From Leptolyngbya sp. Cla-17 (lineage in GTDB: Bacteria; Cyanobacteriota; Cyanobacteriia; Leptolyngbyales; Leptolyngbyaceae), in assembly GCF_016807185.1 (NCBI RefSeq), contig NZ_JAEVYN010000001.1, positions 682,001 to 746,000 of the forward strand: DNA of 64,000 bases, written 5' to 3'. This document shows, piece by piece, positions 32,897 to 41,766 of the stretch; position 1 is the stretch's first letter, and every line of letters starts with the position of its first letter. Below the pieces are notes generated by a model. It made no database searches. It saw only the letters and a list, made by a program, of their open reading frames with translations, and was not told where the DNA came from. A program made the position numbers and the translations under genes.

Positions 32897-34384
32897 TTAC
32901 TGCGGCTGGGGCGATCGCGCCGCATCTGTGGAAGCGTCAAACTTCAAAGCAATAAAGTCTCCATCCTGGGTCAAGCGAAGCTTTTGTAATACTTGCTGCC
33001 GCCATAAAAGAACAGCAAATACGGGTCCTAAGGTGAGTAAACAGCCTGCCAAACTAAGAAGTGTGTTTCCACTTCCTGCACCAATGACAGCCCCCGTCGA
33101 AAGACAAAAGGTGAGGCTAGAAAGCGAAAAAATAGGCGCATTCCTAATCAACACCGCAAATGGCAGAAGCACGGAGGGATACCAGGACATGAGCCATGGT
33201 GTTGTTCCCAAGAGCAGTGCCATTGTGACCCAGCCTAAATCAGTTACCAAATCAGCTTCTGAGTATCTTCGTTTGAGATAGGGCTGAAGCAGTTTCCAAC
33301 CGTAGAAAATCGCAAAGCCTAGCAGCGTAATTCGGCTCAATTTCTGAATAATTGGCTGATTTTCTAGAAAAGTTGATCCCGTAAAAAACGCCAGTCCCAA
33401 ATTGATTAGATGATGGATAGACCGTGCTGTTAATCCAGAAACGCCGGGATTCAACAAACTTCTCCAGGCTGTCAACTCTGGAAAGATAGTCTGGCTCAAA
33501 AGTAGGACAAGGACAAAGATTGCAGCGGTTGAGATCGCGAGTGTTTTCCAAAGCCGCCGTGAAATCAAAAAACCTACTACCATCGGCAACCATATAATCG
33601 GTAGCGTTTTAGTGAGGAAGCCTGCGGCGATCGCTAAAACTGCTGCCACGTAGAAGCGGTGATACAAGCAGCCAATCAAAATAATGACTGAAGAGCATAG
33701 AAAAACATCCACATGAGCATCCGCAACATGAGCGATTAAAAGGAAAGGATTCAGCAAGTATGCGATCGTTAACTTGCTACGATTCGGAGACTGTTTGAGT
33801 AAACGCCAAATCAAATAAGCATTAAGAATATAAACGAGTAGACAAAAAACCTTGAATACATAAACACCCAGAATTGGATTCGCTCGAACAAATACAGCAG
33901 AGACTGTAAAAAATAATTGAGAAATCGGTCCGTAAGTAGAAGTTTGCAACCAATAAAGTAATGGCATCAACACACTGGAAACATGACTAGCAGGAGTAAT
34001 AAATGGATTTACGCTGCGTAGATTCATCAATCCATACTGTAAGTAAAGGTAGATATCGTTACTGAGCGGATAAGCAATTAGTGCAAGCAGTAAAAATGGG
34101 ATCGCAGGCTTAATAAGCTGCTTAAATTTCAACTCATTTGAGATTGGTCGAACGCGCAGCAACCAAATGACATAACATGCGCACAAACTAATATACGAAA
34201 ACGTTGACAATATCCGAATGGAGCTAATGCCGTTAAATGATTCACTGTTAAAGTTAGTTTCCTCACCAACGATTGCCTCAAAAAAGCTTGTCACTCCTCC
34301 AATAGCTAAAACACCACAAAGAATTGAGGCCGTTACAAGAGCAAAGACATACAAAAATTGGCTTTTGGCAATAATCTTCAGCAT
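32897..34384 (-). CDS. Integral-membrane glycosyltransferase, GT87/DUF2029-like (polyprenol-phosphate-sugar dependent)
   Basis: A 495-residue protein with about 11-12 hydrophobic helices. A polar loop after the first helices has YPLSNDIYLYLQYGLMNLRS, an acidic first-loop motif expected in GT-C enzymes, then INPFITPAS-like NPFITPASHVSS. A second region (DAHVDVFLCSSVIILIGC) and FLTKTLPIIWLPM are typical of mannosyltransferases of the PimE/GT87 type. Such enzymes use polyprenol-phosphate sugars. The gene immediately upstream encodes a GT2 enzyme that would make the donor. Confidence 0.75.
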   Translation of the reverse strand: MLKIIAKSQFLYVFALVTASILCGVLAIGGVTSFFEAIVGEETNFNSESFNGISSIRILSTFSYISLCACYVIWLLRVRPISNELKFKQLIKPAIPFLLLALIAYPLSNDIYLYLQYGLMNLRSVNPFITPASHVSSVLMPLLYWLQTSTYGPISQLFFTVSAVFVRANPILGVYVFKVFCLLVYILNAYLIWRLLKQSPNRSKLTIAYLLNPFLLIAHVADAHVDVFLCSSVIILIGCLYHRFYVAAVLAIAAGFLTKTLPIIWLPMVVGFLISRRLWKTLAISTAAIFVLVLLLSQTIFPELTAWRSLLNPGVSGLTARSIHHLINLGLAFFTGSTFLENQPIIQKLSRITLLGFAIFYGWKLLQPYLKRRYSEADLVTDLGWVTMALLLGTTPWLMSWYPSVLLPFAVLIRNAPIFSLSSLTFCLSTGAVIGAGSGNTLLSLAGCLLTLGPVFAVLLWRQQVLQKLRLTQDGDFIALKFDASTDAARSPQPQ

Positions 34385-34477
34385 GGGTGTATAACCTGAA
34401 AAAACTAATAGTTTTCAGTTGAAGTAAATCATTTAAGCAATCTGATTCAGACACCCTATGAGGAAGCCTTAACAGCT

Positions 34478-35740
34478 TTAGTCAACCTGAGTAACTCGCC
34501 AGTTCAGTCTTAAATTAATCCAAAAATTCCAGGCAGTGACAATCGCGATCGCTAAGAAATTAGCCAAATACGCATTGAGATGAATTCCATTAAAGAGAAT
34601 GTTTAACAACAGAATCTTTAAGATCAAGCCCATCAAACAAATGATATTGAATTTCAGAAAACGCTTAAGCAGTTGCTGCCAACTTGATTGCTTTTGAGCA
34701 AGGTCTTTGAATGTCCAACGATCGTTCCAAAGAAAGTTGTTAACAATCGCTAATTCACCGGCAAATATTGCACTCCGCGTTAAACCAATACTCAAAAAGT
34801 CATAGAAAAAATACAACAGTCCCATGTCAACCAACAGCCCAGATAACCCTACAAACGCAAAGCGAATGAATCGACCCACTGGAAAATTCAGTTGTCTGCC
34901 CCATTTCCCCAAACGCCCGGAATCAATCCGAAGCCGTGCTAAATGGTGCAGATAATCTTTATACTGCCGCCAAGTCACTTTACTTTCGCCAACTTCGCGT
35001 TCCTGAAACACGTAGCCAACTTCAGCAATTTGCTGAATGTCACCACGACCGATTACTTCTAATAAAATCTTGTAGCCAACTGGATTGAGTGGAATTCCGG
35101 CGATCGCCTTGCGCTTTACCAAGAAATAGCCGCTCATTGGATCAGTGACGCTGCTCAACACTCTGGGCAAAATCACTAACCCTAACAGTTGCGCGCCCCG
35201 TGATAAAACTCGTCGCGCTGCACTCCAACTACTTACTCCGCCCCCTTCTACATGGCGACTGGCAACCGCTAAATCTGCACCACACTCAATTTTCTCTAAA
35301 AGCTTGAGCAGTACTTCTGGGGGATGCTGCAAATCCGCATCAATCACACCGACTATCTCGCCCCGTGCAGCTTGCCATCCTCGAATCACGGCTGTTGATA
35401 AACCCCGTTCGTTTTGTCGCAGCATGACTTGCAAGTTAGGGTAGTGCTCTGTCAAATGTAGGGCATATTCCCAGGTGCGATCAGGGCTATTATCATCAAC
35501 AACTAATAACTCATAGTCGTTAGGCAACACTTTGTCTAAAAGCTGACTCAGTTGAGCAACCATCTTTTCAATATTGTCCCTTTCATTGAACGTTGGAATG
35601 ATCAACGTAAAATGTATTGGAAATATCAAATTTGAGGCTTGAGCAGCATACCCATCAGTTGAAGATGATTGCGGCAATCTTGGGACTTGAAGCAAGCCAG
35701 ATGGTGCTTGTAGTAGATGCTTTTGTTGAATATTGATCAT
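34478..35740 (-). CDS. Polyprenol-phosphate mannosyl/glucosyltransferase (GT2) fused to GtrA-like membrane domain
   Basis: Residues about 45-270 are a Dpm1-like GT2 domain: FTLIIPTFNERDNIEKMV, LLVVDDNSPDRTWEYA, VIDADLQHPPEVLLKLL (DxD-like DAD) and SDPMSGYFLVKR. Residues about 290-420 form a GtrA domain with four helices (FIRFAFVGLSGLLVDMGLLY, ELAIVNNFLWNDRWTF). This fusion is known for dolichol/polyprenol-phosphate mannose synthases that also flip or anchor the product. It is first in the three-gene cluster and would supply the donor to the GT87-like enzyme downstream. Confidence 0.88.
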   Translation of the reverse strand: MINIQQKHLLQAPSGLLQVPRLPQSSSTDGYAAQASNLIFPIHFTLIIPTFNERDNIEKMVAQLSQLLDKVLPNDYELLVVDDNSPDRTWEYALHLTEHYPNLQVMLRQNERGLSTAVIRGWQAARGEIVGVIDADLQHPPEVLLKLLEKIECGADLAVASRHVEGGGVSSWSAARRVLSRGAQLLGLVILPRVLSSVTDPMSGYFLVKRKAIAGIPLNPVGYKILLEVIGRGDIQQIAEVGYVFQEREVGESKVTWRQYKDYLHHLARLRIDSGRLGKWGRQLNFPVGRFIRFAFVGLSGLLVDMGLLYFFYDFLSIGLTRSAIFAGELAIVNNFLWNDRWTFKDLAQKQSSWQQLLKRFLKFNIICLMGLILKILLLNILFNGIHLNAYLANFLAIAIVTAWNFWINLRLNWRVTQVD

Positions 35741-36249
35741 TGGAAATCTATTGGGCTAACAGGTCTACAGATTATGACAATACTCTCGACTTGCACCTTG
35801 GGGCTAAGCTAAACAGCTTCAAGGTACCTGCAAAAGCAGGTGAGTGTAAATATTCCTATAGACAGACATACCGCTTAATGATTAAAGCTACAGAGCGTGA
35901 TAATACAGCGTTTAAGGCTTTTTTAGAAGTGATGACGGTAACAGAGTTTAAAGTTAATGACTATAAAAGAGGGCTTATGAAGTATTAGAAGTCAGCGACT
36001 TAATTTATGACGCCTCTGGTAATTTGAGTCCAGCGCTCCAAAGCCTTTAATATCAGTACTTTTTAGTCTTTTTATAAGCCATCCAAACATTTCAACCCCC
36101 AGTGAGATCGCTGGTTCTCGTCCACTGGATCCAAAGCCCGTAATCCACCCGATTCACCACTTTAAGCTTGCGATAGATAGGTTGCTTCAACTTCCACAAA
36201 GCTACAATCTTGAGCGTGGGCTTATTTTGTGTGAGGGTTGGATTGATCT

Positions 36250-37302
36250 ATGAATGCTCCTGTTTCAGCATCGCCTCGGTTAGATATTCGCTTAGCTGGC
36301 ATCAATCCCAATCATTGGTATGTGGTTGCCCGTGCTAGCGAAATCACCGATCAGCCGATGGGTGTGGTGCTATGGAAACAGGCGATCGCGCTCTTTCGAG
36401 ATCCGCAGGGGCAAATTCATGCCCTGGAAGATCGATGCCCCCATCGATTCGTTAAGCTGAGTCGCGGCTGCGTAGTAGAAGGGGAGCTACAGTGCGCCTA
36501 TCACGGTTGGCGGGTCAACAGCCAAGGACAGTGCAGTGCAGTGCCTTATCTAGAAGCGGATCAAAAATTGCCAAATGTCCAGGTTCGGCGGTATCCCGTG
36601 AAAGAGCAGGATGGCTTTATTTGGGTGTTCCCAGGCGATGCTGCCTTAGCAGAGAAAATCTCACCCTTGGGCTTACCCGAATGGGATCATCTCAATTACA
36701 TTGCCACTGTTTCTGTAATAGATGCCCGTGCCCATTTTTCCTACTTGATTGAAAACTTAATGGATATGTATCATGGGCATTTGCACCATGAGCTGCAAGC
36801 CTGGGCATTTGCCGAACTGGACACCATTGATGAAACAGAGAGCCGGATAGATGCTCACTACAACGCTCAAAGCTATTACCGAATTGACAAAATTTGGTCC
36901 GTTGCTCAACTCTTTATCCCTCAACTCCGCCAGTTGCATCCAGAGCCGCTCGATGTCAGCTATGTGTATCCACATTGGATATCTCGTTTGGGAGACGATT
37001 TCAAAATCTACTGCCTGTTTTGCCCGGTAAGTGAAGACCATACCCGCGCTTACCTAGTGCATTTCACCTCGCTAAATGCCTTCCCAAAATTGCATAAGCT
37101 CTCTCCAAGATTTAGACTTTTTTTGAAAAATAGCCTGTTTGGATCGGCTCAACGCTTGTTAGATGGGCTGGTATTGCAGGATGTGCCGATGATTGAAGAT
37201 GAGCAGCAGGCATATTCAGAAAATCCAAATCGCCGCCCTCACGAGTTAAATCGAGCGCTCATCAGTGTGCAGCGCCTAATTCGCACCCAAGCACAAGTCT
37301 AA
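36250..37302 (+). CDS. Rieske non-heme iron oxygenase (VanA/DdmC-like oxygenase subunit)
   Basis: The 350-residue protein has the Rieske motif C-x-H ... C-x2-H: Cys63-His65 in DRCPHRFVKLS and Cys82-His85 in CAYHGWRV. The mono-iron site is MDMYHGHLHHELQ with Asp172, His175 and His180. The fold belongs to the vanillate O-demethylase/dicamba monooxygenase/pheophorbide oxygenase class. Such enzymes need a reductase, which is absent here; cyanobacterial relatives commonly use ferredoxin. Substrate unknown. It converges on cysE with a 3-bp overlap of stop codons. Confidence 0.88.
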   Translation: MNAPVSASPRLDIRLAGINPNHWYVVARASEITDQPMGVVLWKQAIALFRDPQGQIHALEDRCPHRFVKLSRGCVVEGELQCAYHGWRVNSQGQCSAVPYLEADQKLPNVQVRRYPVKEQDGFIWVFPGDAALAEKISPLGLPEWDHLNYIATVSVIDARAHFSYLIENLMDMYHGHLHHELQAWAFAELDTIDETESRIDAHYNAQSYYRIDKIWSVAQLFIPQLRQLHPEPLDVSYVYPHWISRLGDDFKIYCLFCPVSEDHTRAYLVHFTSLNAFPKLHKLSPRFRLFLKNSLFGSAQRLLDGLVLQDVPMIEDEQQAYSENPNRRPHELNRALISVQRLIRTQAQV

Positions 37303-38096
37303 ATACCTGATCCATCCAAAAATTCTTCGATAACGCGATCGCGAATGCGGCAATTGGCAGCCGTTGAGGGTGTCCAAGTATCTGGAACAGCAGATTTTCC
37401 GTTAGATACTGAACCGTTAGATGATGCAGAGACCGCAATCGCAGGTTCCATCACCTTTAATGGAACAGGTTGTAATCTCTGCACCTGCTGCTCTAGGTTT
37501 TCGATGCGATCAACTAATGCCCGAATGACTCGTGCTTCTGAATCAGGCAAAAGCCCATGTTCTAAAGGTTCTACCCGTTCTCCTGAGCGATACACAATCC
37601 GCCCCGGCACCCCCACCACTGTGCAATCTGAAGGTACATCACGCAGCACAACAGAACCGGCACCGATGCGAACATTGTTGCCAATCAACAAATTGCCTAA
37701 AACTTTTGCTCCGGCTCCCACCACCACATTCTCGCCTAGAGTTGGGTGGCGTTTGCCGCATTCTTTCCCCGTGCCACCTAGCGTTACCCCTTGATAAATC
37801 AGCGCGTAATTTCCGATGATCGCAGTTTCCCCAATCACTACGCCCATACCGTGATCGATAAACACACCTTGTCCAATTTGGGCACCAGGATGAATTTCAA
37901 TGCCAGTAAAAAAGCGCGCCCAGTGAGAAATCAACCGAGGCACGAACGGCAATCCTATGCGATAGAGCCAATGAGCAAATCGGTGCAGCAAAAGCGCTTG
38001 CAAACCGGGATAGCAAAACAAAACCTCTAGCCAGTTGCGAGCAGCCGGATCGCGATCAAAAATAATGCGGAAATCTGCAAGAAGGATCGACAGCAC
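37299..38096 (-). CDS. cysE: Serine O-acetyltransferase
   Basis: A 265-residue CysE. The N-terminal helical part (LLADFRIIFDRDPAARNW) precedes the left-handed beta-helix of hexapeptide repeats. The core motifs are GIEIHPGAQIGQGVFIDHG, GVVIGETAIIGNYALIYQGV, GGTGKECGKRHPTLG and VVVGAGAKVLGNL. It forms O-acetylserine from serine and acetyl-CoA for cysteine synthesis. The C-terminal extension (about 65 residues after the beta-helix, Ser/Pro-rich and ending DRVIEEFLDGSGI) keeps the Ile tail thought to insert into cysteine synthase. Confidence 0.95.
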   Translation of the reverse strand: MLSILLADFRIIFDRDPAARNWLEVLFCYPGLQALLLHRFAHWLYRIGLPFVPRLISHWARFFTGIEIHPGAQIGQGVFIDHGMGVVIGETAIIGNYALIYQGVTLGGTGKECGKRHPTLGENVVVGAGAKVLGNLLIGNNVRIGAGSVVLRDVPSDCTVVGVPGRIVYRSGERVEPLEHGLLPDSEARVIRALVDRIENLEQQVQRLQPVPLKVMEPAIAVSASSNGSVSNGKSAVPDTWTPSTAANCRIRDRVIEEFLDGSGI

Positions 38097-38291
38097 GATA
38101 GATGACCCTCGGCAATGATGAACTCACTCATTTTAACGCCGGACGTACCCTATCCAGCATCACCCCATTAGAGGGATTGGAATTGTCCATAGCCAATCGA
38201 AGGCAACACGTGCATTTCGATTAGACAGGTCTAGGTTTCAGGTGCCAGCATCTTCCGTTTGCCGATGCACAAGATTAGGGTTGACGCTCCA

Positions 38292-38780
38292 CTAAGGCTG
38301 AATGGTGAGCCTGTAGTCGCGTTGAGTTCCAGGCTTTGCTGAGCCAACCCAGATCCGATAAATGCCTGCTTTCCAGTTACTATCAACAACGCTGGCATCT
38401 TTTTGAACACCTGTGTCATCACCACATCTCACAGTACCGTCAGCGCCTTGAACCACAAGTGTCGTATCTGATCCACTGCTGACTCGCACGCTCAGACTAG
38501 GGAAATTTTGTTCTAAGGTGAGGATATGATCGGGTTTAGAATCGCCAAAGCCCAAACAGCGATTGTTGCGATAATCAACATTATTGATAATTGCGGGCAA
38601 AGAAATAGAGCCTCCTGTGGAACCAGAGAGTCTGCCAACCGGATTTGCTGTGCTGAGGGCCACCTTGCCAAAATTTGCTTCTTGAGCGATCGCTGGCATA
38701 TTAGGGACTGCAATAATGATCGCTAAAATGCCTAACCTAAAACTAAGTATTGTGTGGAGAACTGCGATCGCGCTATTCAT
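38292..38780 (-). CDS. Exported hypothetical protein (162 aa), beta-sandwich-like
   Basis: The N-terminus has a long hydrophobic segment (FRLGILAIIIAVPNMPAIAQ) fitting a signal peptide with cleavage after AIA or AQA. The mature domain has two cysteines (RCLG, VRCG) that may form a disulfide, and strands such as LSVRVSSGSDTTLVVQGAD and IYRIWVGSAKPGTQRDYRLTI, which resemble peptidase C-terminal beta domains. No catalytic motif is visible. Monocistronic. Confidence 0.65.
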   Translation of the reverse strand: MNSAIAVLHTILSFRLGILAIIIAVPNMPAIAQEANFGKVALSTANPVGRLSGSTGGSISLPAIINNVDYRNNRCLGFGDSKPDHILTLEQNFPSLSVRVSSGSDTTLVVQGADGTVRCGDDTGVQKDASVVDSNWKAGIYRIWVGSAKPGTQRDYRLTIQP

Positions 38781-38989
38781 TCGGACTCACCCCTTTGTAA
38801 TAGTTGTATTCTACGAACTTTGTTAGCAATCTCCAGGGAGTGTTTGTGCCAGTATGTTTTCTAGAAGTTTGATCATTTCATTGAGCAATATCCAAAGAAC
38901 TCAGAGCATTCCCTTGATCTGCGGGAAGGAGTGATAGTTAAGATGCCAGAGCCAGATTTCCAGTAAACGATTTATCCTGCTCTTTGTTT

Positions 38990-39145
38990 ATGCTAATCGG
39001 ATTGTTGGTTCTCCTGGTTACGATTGGAATTATCTTCACCCAAATCTTATTGATTCCATTTCATGTGTTGCACTGGATTCACCTACCGTTTTGGTTTGGG
39101 TGGCTGCCGGTGATTGCACTTCTTGCCTGGTGTTTCGACGATTGA
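38990..39145 (+). CDS. Small hydrophobic membrane protein (51 aa)
   Basis: An ATG at 38990 opens a 51-codon frame ending TGA at 39143-39145. It encodes a chain that starts MLIGLLVLLVTIGIIFTQI, then a His/Pro turn (IPFHVLHWIHLPFW) and a second hydrophobic helix (WLPVIALLAWC) with an FDD tail. The two-helix pattern and the Trp/Pro/His turn look selected, not random. The Shine-Dalgarno sequence is not strong. Function unknown. Confidence 0.5.
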   Translation: MLIGLLVLLVTIGIIFTQILLIPFHVLHWIHLPFWFGWLPVIALLAWCFDD

Positions 39146-39214
39146 GCCAAAAAATAATTTGATCGTCACAATCGCGTTATGTCATAGGATTCGAGGGAAC
39201 ACTGAAAAAGAGTC

Positions 39215-39775
39215 ATGCTCACGCGATCGCTAGACACCCCTATGGATCAGCCCCCAAACAAAGAAGCCTTGCAAGAAAACAGCTATCTCAGCAAGCCTAT
39301 CCTTGAAGCTAATCTAGCAACTGAGTGCTGGAGTCAAGTATTACTTGCTCACGGGGAAGAGAAATCTGCCATTGCCCAGGTGCACCGTCAAGTCAGCGCT
39401 TACGCGATCGCTCCTCCTATCGCATCCACATCCACAGTCCATCCACCTTTACCTATTGACTGGAACCGTCTGCATCAGATTTCAGACCATAACCCAGAAT
39501 TTGAATTAGAACTTTTGCAAATGTTTGCAGAGGATGCCGAACAACATCTCAATCAATTGGAAGCCGCGATCGCTACGCAAGACTTCGCGGCTTTAGAACA
39601 ACAAGCCCATTACATCAAAGGCTCCAGCGCTAACGTAGGGCTTAGACCTATGCAGGTCGCCGCTGCAATTCTCGAAACGCAAGCCCGCAGTCATCAGCTT
39701 GATAATCCCACCCCTCAGTTGCTTATGCTGCAACAGACCCTCAAAACACTGCAAACATTTATAGCAGTCAAGTAA
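39215..39775 (+). CDS. Histidine-phosphotransfer (Hpt) domain protein
   Basis: A 186-residue protein with a disordered N-terminal half (about 1-85) and a C-terminal four-helix Hpt domain. The phosphoacceptor His lies in AHYIKGSSANVGLRP, preceded by FELELLQMFAEDAEQHLNQL. Hpt proteins carry phosphate between hybrid kinases and receivers. Neighbours are an RsbW-like kinase and an RsbU-like phosphatase with a receiver, so it may phosphorylate that receiver. The ATG at 39215 is used; Met at 39243 is an alternative. Confidence 0.85.
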   Translation: MLTRSLDTPMDQPPNKEALQENSYLSKPILEANLATECWSQVLLAHGEEKSAIAQVHRQVSAYAIAPPIASTSTVHPPLPIDWNRLHQISDHNPEFELELLQMFAEDAEQHLNQLEAAIATQDFAALEQQAHYIKGSSANVGLRPMQVAAAILETQARSHQLDNPTPQLLMLQQTLKTLQTFIAVK

Positions 39776-39816
39776 ATTTAATTCCCTCGCTCTTAACCGC
39801 TTACTCCTAGACCCTT

Positions 39817-40317
39817 TTATACCTTTTTTATAATCGACAAACAGTTTCGTCCATCAGGCAACCGGGAATAACTGAGGGTATCCGAGATTCGCTGCATTAG
39901 TCTTAGCCCTCGTCCACCTTCTGCCTCCGTATCCCATTCGGGCGGCATATCTTTAAGTCGCTTTTCTAAATCAAACGAAGCGCCTTGATCCCAAATCCGA
40001 ATTTCAATACTGTCTTCAAACACTTGTACTTCTAAATCAATCAAAGTTTCCGCAGATAAATTACGATGGGCATGGCGGACTGCATTGGTAAATCCTTCGG
40101 CTACTGCCAATTGACACTGCATCCAAGCTTGGGAATGAATTGGAGGATGGTTAAATTGGTCAAACCACTCAAGCACTTGAGCAAGCGCGTCAAGATCTGT
40201 ACTAACTTGAAGGAATGCTTGATGGAGTGGTTTCAATGTTGAGGCTCTAAAAATTGTCACCAGTGTAGTCCTAATAAACTGGAAGAATGGTTTGATTAAA
40301 TAGTCAGAAAATGGCAA
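39817..40317 (-). CDS. Anti-sigma/anti-anti-sigma type ATP-binding regulator (RsbW-like)
   Basis: A 166-residue GHKL ATPase of the HATPase_c_2 class. It has the N-box AVAEGFTNAVRHAH, the D-box IRIWDQGASFD and the G2 region GGRGLRLMQRISD, as in RsbW/SpoIIAB and BtrW. Such kinases bind a sigma factor or phosphorylate a STAS antagonist. No sigma or STAS gene is adjacent. The divergently encoded RsbU-like phosphatase at 40469 is the expected opponent. Confidence 0.85.
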   Translation of the reverse strand: MPFSDYLIKPFFQFIRTTLVTIFRASTLKPLHQAFLQVSTDLDALAQVLEWFDQFNHPPIHSQAWMQCQLAVAEGFTNAVRHAHRNLSAETLIDLEVQVFEDSIEIRIWDQGASFDLEKRLKDMPPEWDTEAEGGRGLRLMQRISDTLSYSRLPDGRNCLSIIKKV

Positions 40318-40468
40318 ATATCTGAACTATAGCCCCTGACTCTTTAGCCTTTAATCTTAGTGTATGGTCGCTCCCTGACAATTTATCCTGCCCTCTAAGC
40401 TGAAACTATCGAGTAGTTCCTTTTAGAACAAGTATTCCCTAACCATCCTGCACGGTATCTATGTTTTT

Positions 40469-41620
40469 ATGTCTAATTCTGCAATAAGAATTCTCATTAT
40501 CGAGGATGATCTCATAGCTCAGGTATTCTTACAAAGAATCCTTGAGGATCAAGGATATGAGGTAATTACTGCCAATGATGGTGAAGAGGGCTTGATGCAC
40601 GCAAGGTCGTTCCATCCAGCACTCATTATCTGCGATTGGATGATGCCCCGTTTGGATGGGCTAGAGGTTTGCCGCAGGCTGAAAGCCGATCCAGAACTCT
40701 CGATGATTTTTCTTATTTTACTAACTGTTCGGGGAAGCGTCGAAGATCGTGTTTTAGGTCTAGATAGCGGGGCTGATAATTTTTTGGCAAAACCCGTCGA
40801 GCCAGACGAATTGCGGGCACTGGTGCGGGCGGGGTTGCGGCTGAATAAAATATATCAAGCGCTGCAAGAACAGAAACGAATGCTGGAGACAGAGTTGGTA
40901 GAAGCAGCGGAGTATGTGCGATCGCTGCTTCCCTCTCCCCTGGTTGGCAATGTCAATATTGATTCGCGCTTTATTCCTTCTCGGCAGCTTGGCGGGGATT
41001 GTTTTGATTATTACTGGCTTGACCCAGATTATTTGGCTATTTATTTGTTGGATGTGTCAGGGCATGGGTTAGGAGCGGCATTGCCATCTATTTCGGTATT
41101 AAATTTGCTGCGATCGCAATCCATGGACGGAGTTAATTTTTATCAACCCAACCATGTGCTGCGCGCCTTAAATGAAACTTTTCAAATGGATGACCAAAAC
41201 GATAAATATTTCACTATTTGGTATGGCGTGTATAACCAGGCAAAACGGCAGCTTGTTTACTCCAGCGCAGGACATCCTCCGGCACTGCTAATTTCCAACG
41301 CTAACCCTGACGATACTGAAGTCAAGCAGCTTAAAACAATTAGCTTACCGATTGGCATGATGCCAGATACAAAATTTAGCAATCAACGCTGTGATATAGG
41401 TGTGACCAGCACTCTCTACGTTTTTAGCGATGGCATTTATGAAATTATGCAGCCCAATGGTGATATTTGGGGGTTGGATGGATTTATTGATCTGCTCAGC
41501 GATAATCGCCGTATGATTGCCGATCAAGGACTCAACTATGTGCTAGATCGCGTCAAAACTCTTAGCCCAAATGAATCGTTGGACGACGATCTTTCTCTGC
41601 TGCGGATTAACTTTGGTTAA
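40469..41620 (+). CDS. Response regulator with PP2C/SpoIIE phosphatase output (RsbU-like)
   Basis: The receiver domain (about 7-122) has ILIIEDD, the acceptor Asp in LIICDWMMPRLDG and the Lys in FLAKPVEP. A coiled linker (KMLETELVEAAEYVRSLLP) leads to a SpoIIE/PP2C phosphatase of about 190-380 with LGGDCFDYYWLD, LLDVSGHGLGAALPS and LYVFSDGIYEIM as metal-binding acidic motifs. This architecture dephosphorylates STAS anti-sigma antagonists when the receiver is phosphorylated. It forms a partner-switching module with the RsbW-like gene (152 bp, divergent) and the Hpt gene. Confidence 0.9.
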   Translation: MSNSAIRILIIEDDLIAQVFLQRILEDQGYEVITANDGEEGLMHARSFHPALIICDWMMPRLDGLEVCRRLKADPELSMIFLILLTVRGSVEDRVLGLDSGADNFLAKPVEPDELRALVRAGLRLNKIYQALQEQKRMLETELVEAAEYVRSLLPSPLVGNVNIDSRFIPSRQLGGDCFDYYWLDPDYLAIYLLDVSGHGLGAALPSISVLNLLRSQSMDGVNFYQPNHVLRALNETFQMDDQNDKYFTIWYGVYNQAKRQLVYSSAGHPPALLISNANPDDTEVKQLKTISLPIGMMPDTKFSNQRCDIGVTSTLYVFSDGIYEIMQPNGDIWGLDGFIDLLSDNRRMIADQGLNYVLDRVKTLSPNESLDDDLSLLRINFG

Positions 41621-41752
41621 CCGCCTTGCTGCCGCTTCGAGTAGCAGCAGATTCAGCGTTTCATCTAGCAAACCTTTATCTAACAAATAGGGAAGAGCGC
41701 GATCGCCGAATTGTTCATCAAGCTCCAATCGCAGTTCAATGAATTTAATCAA
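41543..41752 (-). CDS. Possible small leucine-rich helical protein (69 aa), overlapping the phosphatase 3' end
   Basis: A minus-strand frame with TTG start at 41752, amphipathic-helix composition (KFIELRLELDEQFGDRALPY, LLDETLNLLLLEAAARRL), and no clear Shine-Dalgarno. Most of it lies in the 145-bp gap before the ion-channel gene, and 78 bp overlap the phosphatase. The helical region looks protein-like, but a chance frame is quite possible. Confidence 0.25.
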   Translation of the reverse strand: MIKFIELRLELDEQFGDRALPYLLDKGLLDETLNLLLLEAAARRLTKVNPQQRKIVVQRFIWAKSFDAI

Positions 41753-41766
41753 CCATTTTCGCTTTA

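Noticed and set aside
35740..35988. An 82-codon plus-strand frame starting inside the GT2 gene start
   Set aside because: It overlaps the beginning of a clear gene, has no Shine-Dalgarno sequence, and its composition is not convincing as protein.
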